This document shows positions 61,746 through 64,000 of a stretch of 64,000 nucleotides of DNA, in pieces. This DNA comes from RYN-230 sp963837515. GTDB lineage: Bacteria; Actinomycetota; Actinomycetes; Streptosporangiales; Streptosporangiaceae. The notes under the pieces are model-generated. The model ran no database searches. It saw only the letters and a list, made by a program, of their open reading frames with translations, and was not told the DNA's origin. The stretch spans positions 62,001 through 126,000 of the forward strand of contig CAWINT010000013.1 of the NCBI GenBank assembly GCA_963837515.1, given 5' to 3'. Position numbers and translations under genes: made by a program. Positions within the stretch are counted from its first letter, which is position 1; the number at the start of each line of letters is the position of its first letter.

Positions 61746-63079
61746 TGAGCAAGGTATCGCTGATCAGCGCGGCCGTGGTGGCGGCCGGGGCGCTACGGCA
61801 GGTGTTCGTGCTGTCCGCGATCGTGCGGTCTGGCCAGTTCCTGCGCCAGCGCCAGGACATCAGGCCCGCAGGCCAGGCAGGTGAGGCTCCGCGGTTCTTC
61901 ATCGTTGTGCCCGTGCTGCGTGAGGCCGCGCTCTTGCGCGAGACGGTCGCACACTTCCGCACGCTGGCCTGTGGCCACGCGGTCGCTGTTGTCGTCGTCA
62001 CCACTGCCCGCGAGGCTGCTGAGGCAGGTAAGCATGGCGGTGCTGGCGACACCGTCGCGGTGGCCCGCAAACTGGCGCGCGAGGGCCAGTGCGCGCACGT
62101 GCACTACCCAGACCCGGTGGGCCTGAAAGGTGACCAGCTCAACCACGCGGCGGCCTGCTGCGCGGGAATGCTCCCGGATGGCCTGCCGTCCTCGCGGGCG
62201 TTTTTGGTGTGCTACGACGCGGACTCCCGGCCCCCGCCTGGCTCGCTGGGCTGCTTCGCGCAGTCCATCAGCAATAACCCCGGGGCGGATGTCTTCCATC
62301 AGTCCTCCCGGTTCGAGCTCCGGCCAGTGCATAGGCCACCCGGTGGTCTGCGGAAGGTGGGCATGGCAGTGTGCGGGGCTGGTGCGCTGCGTGCGAACAG
62401 GTTCGTGCTGGGGTATGAGATTCCCCGGCTGCTCAACCGGTCAGCCCAGGTCAGCGCGGTGAGGCGGGCGCTGTGCTCGGGCGTGTACGCGCACGTGACC
62501 GGCCATGGGCTGTGCATCAGGCTTTCCCTGCTGCAGAAGCTGCCTTTCCCGGCCCGCTCCCCCCTTGAGGACATGCACTACAGCTTCATTCTTGGCTCAC
62601 GCGCCGTGCCGATGCTCGCCGTATCCAGCCTGGACACCGCGGAGGTGCCTGGCACCGTGACCACACAGGTTCGGCAGGCGGCCCGCTGGTTTTTCGGCCC
62701 GGCCCGGTTCGCCCGCTATCTGAAAGACCCGGCGACCCGCCCCGGCTGGCGCGCCAGGATGATGGCCCTCTCGGCATTCGGATCGGCGGCTGAATGGATC
62801 GGCTGCCTCATCGTCCCCACCCTCGTGTGCGTGCTGATCGCCACCGGCAGCCCCGCGGTGCGGATCGCGGCAGCGTGTTTCGCTGCCGTCTGCCTGGTGC
62901 AGGCGGTCCTGACCGAACTCTGGCTCGGGACCGCCAGCCAGTTCCGGGTACGGCTCGCCCGTGTAGCGCTCCTCCCGGTGGCCTGCATGGTGCACGGCGC
63001 GGGGGGTCTGCTGGGGTGGGCTCAGCTGCTGGGCGGAGGGTCCGGCGCGGGGAAAACCGAACGCGGCCCCCGGGCATGA
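61742..63079 (+). CDS. membrane-associated family 2 glycosyltransferase-like protein (operon gene 4)
   Basis: 445 residues; GTG 61742 overlaps the previous stop, and ATG 61745 also does. An N-terminal hydrophobic segment (LISAAVVAAGALRQVFVLSA) leads to a GT-A domain with IVVPVLREAALLRETVAHF, FLVCYDADSRPPPGSLG (D-A-D-S), SPLEDMHYSFILG (E-D) and TTQVRQAARWFFGP (QxxRW-like). Three C-terminal membrane helices follow (WIGCLIVPTLVCVLI and others). The DADS, ED and QxxRW layout is that of processive synthases such as hyaluronan or cellulose synthase, but the loop is shorter and unassigned. Confidence 0.78.
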   Translation: MMSKVSLISAAVVAAGALRQVFVLSAIVRSGQFLRQRQDIRPAGQAGEAPRFFIVVPVLREAALLRETVAHFRTLACGHAVAVVVVTTAREAAEAGKHGGAGDTVAVARKLAREGQCAHVHYPDPVGLKGDQLNHAAACCAGMLPDGLPSSRAFLVCYDADSRPPPGSLGCFAQSISNNPGADVFHQSSRFELRPVHRPPGGLRKVGMAVCGAGALRANRFVLGYEIPRLLNRSAQVSAVRRALCSGVYAHVTGHGLCIRLSLLQKLPFPARSPLEDMHYSFILGSRAVPMLAVSSLDTAEVPGTVTTQVRQAARWFFGPARFARYLKDPATRPGWRARMMALSAFGSAAEWIGCLIVPTLVCVLIATGSPAVRIAAACFAAVCLVQAVLTELWLGTASQFRVRLARVALLPVACMVHGAGGLLGWAQLLGGGSGAGKTERGPRA

Positions 63080-63708
63080 CCGGCCAGCCGTACGTGGCGC
63101 TGGAAGGACCTTGCTGCGCGGGCAAAACCACCCTGGGCCGCCTTCTGGTGCAGGCCCTGCGCGACCTGAGGGTGGTGTTCGTCCCGTGCTACGCAGACCA
63201 CGCCGGCGGAGGCCGGTTCCTGCCCCGCCAGGAAGCAGCCTCGATACCCGAACGCGAACACGCGCTGCACCAGATCCTGGCTATCGAGGCCCAGCGGATG
63301 GCGTTCGTGCCCACCGGGTGCGATCTGATCCTGGCCGACCGGAGCGTGCACACGCTGCTCGCCAACTCCTACGCCCTGCAGCGCAAGACCGGAACCGGCT
63401 TCCTGGCCCCCTCGCTGCGGCTGCTCCACAGCTCGCCCATCCCCGCTTGGCCCGACCTGGTGCTGTACCTGGATGTGCCACAAGACACCATCCACCGCCG
63501 CAACCAGGGCAAATTCCCGCCCGGCAGCATCTACACCGACCCGGCGTTCAACGCGGCGATCCGGCGGTACTTCCGGCGACTCGCCGGCAGGAAACCACCG
63601 CGCGTCGCGTGGCTGGATGCCACGCTAGACCTGCCGGAACTGACGCACCTCGCGGCGGCGGACATCCGGCAGGCCACAGCGTTGCGCACCAGCGGGGGAG
63701 CCGTATGA
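63076..63708 (+). CDS. thymidylate-kinase-like P-loop nucleoside/nucleotide kinase (operon gene 5)
   Basis: 210 residues from ATG 63076, overlapping the previous stop (ATGA). Walker A is LEGPCCAGKTTLGRLLV, a lid-proximal block is EAQRMAFVPTGCDLILADRSV (the DRS/DR motif of dTMP-kinase-like enzymes), split here as RMAFVPTGCDLILADRSV, and LVLYLDVPQDTIHRRN follows. It is shorter and more divergent than housekeeping thymidylate kinase. A role in phosphorylating an operon-specific nucleoside or sugar is suggested by context. Confidence 0.8.
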   Translation: MTGQPYVALEGPCCAGKTTLGRLLVQALRDLRVVFVPCYADHAGGGRFLPRQEAASIPEREHALHQILAIEAQRMAFVPTGCDLILADRSVHTLLANSYALQRKTGTGFLAPSLRLLHSSPIPAWPDLVLYLDVPQDTIHRRNQGKFPPGSIYTDPAFNAAIRRYFRRLAGRKPPRVAWLDATLDLPELTHLAAADIRQATALRTSGGAV

Positions 63709-64000
63709 AGCAGGTGCCGCTAGCCGGGCGGGTCATCTTCTCCGACTGGCATGGCGTCCTGTCCCGCGACCCCTTCTGGACCTCGATCCGCAACAGCGCC
63801 ACCCACCCGCTGCATGCCCAGCTCGAAGCGGGCATGGCCGGTGTGTTCGCCCGTGAACGGAACACCGCCAACGAGTGGATGAAGGGCCTGCTGTCCTCCG
63901 ACCAGGTCATAACCGAAATGGGCATCCAGCTCGACGGCCGGTTCCGCGACGACTTCCTGGCCCGCCGCCTGGACCTGGACTGCGCGAAGATGAAGGTCAA
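63705..64000 (+). CDS. HAD-like hydrolase, partial (operon gene 6)
   Basis: The ATG overlaps the previous stop by 4 bases; the gene runs off the right edge after ~98 residues. The start GRVIFSDWHGVLSRDPFW carries a HAD-type motif I variant (DxHGVL, where the usual form is DxDGTL), and HPLHAQLEAGMAGVFARERN follows. HAD enzymes remove or transfer phosphate. With His in place of the second Asp, activity could be altered. It is the last visible gene of the operon, which may continue. Confidence 0.65.
   Translation, partial: MKQVPLAGRVIFSDWHGVLSRDPFWTSIRNSATHPLHAQLEAGMAGVFARERNTANEWMKGLLSSDQVITEMGIQLDGRFRDDFLARRLDLDCAKMKV

Overview
The window is very GC-rich and gene-dense. It has actinobacterial signatures: a Bpa-type proteasome-activator relative, a CtpE-like P-type ATPase, an ECF sigma factor with a SnoaL-like tail, a pseudokinase with MurJ/MviN-like architecture and many leaderless or GTG starts. 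The most likely source is a soil-type, Streptomyces-like or Streptosporangiales-like actinobacterium. I cannot name the species from the sequence. No rRNA, tRNA or CRISPR array was seen.

Left part (1-4.1 kb): a partial, frameshifted CHAT-domain gene diverges from a SLATT/DUF4231 membrane protein (a conflict-system style pair). Three small unassigned genes follow, two of them Cys-rich. At 4.9-21.9 kb lies ordinary chromosomal content: a DrrAB-like ABC exporter, an HD-domain/LuxR-type regulator, a YciO/Sua5-family protein, a PPOX-like flavoprotein, an ECF sigma factor with a YCII-domain partner, a Bpa-like protein, a NYN-LOTUS protein, a SugE/Gdx exporter, a PAP2 phosphatase, a polysaccharide deacetylase with C-terminal repeats, a CtpE-like ATPase, and DUF4389 and SRPBCC proteins. 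A decay zone at about 13.4-15.4 kb holds a frameshifted hydrolase, a broken secreted protein and the tail of an HtrA-like protease.

Middle (22-44.7 kb): a complete five-gene peptide ABC transporter (dppABCDF type) sits beside a P1 aminopeptidase and an S9A oligopeptidase, so peptide import and hydrolysis are grouped, with a histone-deacetylase-family amidohydrolase between them. Then come a pseudokinase-TM-discoidin protein split by a frameshift in a 15-bp repeat tract, a GH79-like hydrolase, a broken LuxR-type ATPase regulator, argG with an ArgR-type operator, a secreted GH64-like glucanase with twin discoidin domains, a DMT transporter and a NERD protein.

Right part (45-64 kb) looks like an integrated mobilizable element. 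It starts with a leaderless large serine recombinase that is cut by a 2.4-kb insertion sequence with a clean 5-bp target duplication. Cargo follows: a three-gene, ATGA-coupled minus-strand operon (TIGR04255-type protein, HTH protein, unknown) and a plus-strand pair (unknown plus DUF4062). A mobilization module comes next (a candidate oriT, MobC and a frameshifted relaxase). The window ends inside a tightly coupled operon of two radical SAM enzymes, two family-2 glycosyltransferases, a thymidylate-kinase-like P-loop enzyme and a HAD-like protein. That operon and the TIGR04255 triad are the best candidates for undescribed systems. Several frameshifts recur in GC-rich runs, so decay and sequencing error both need considering.
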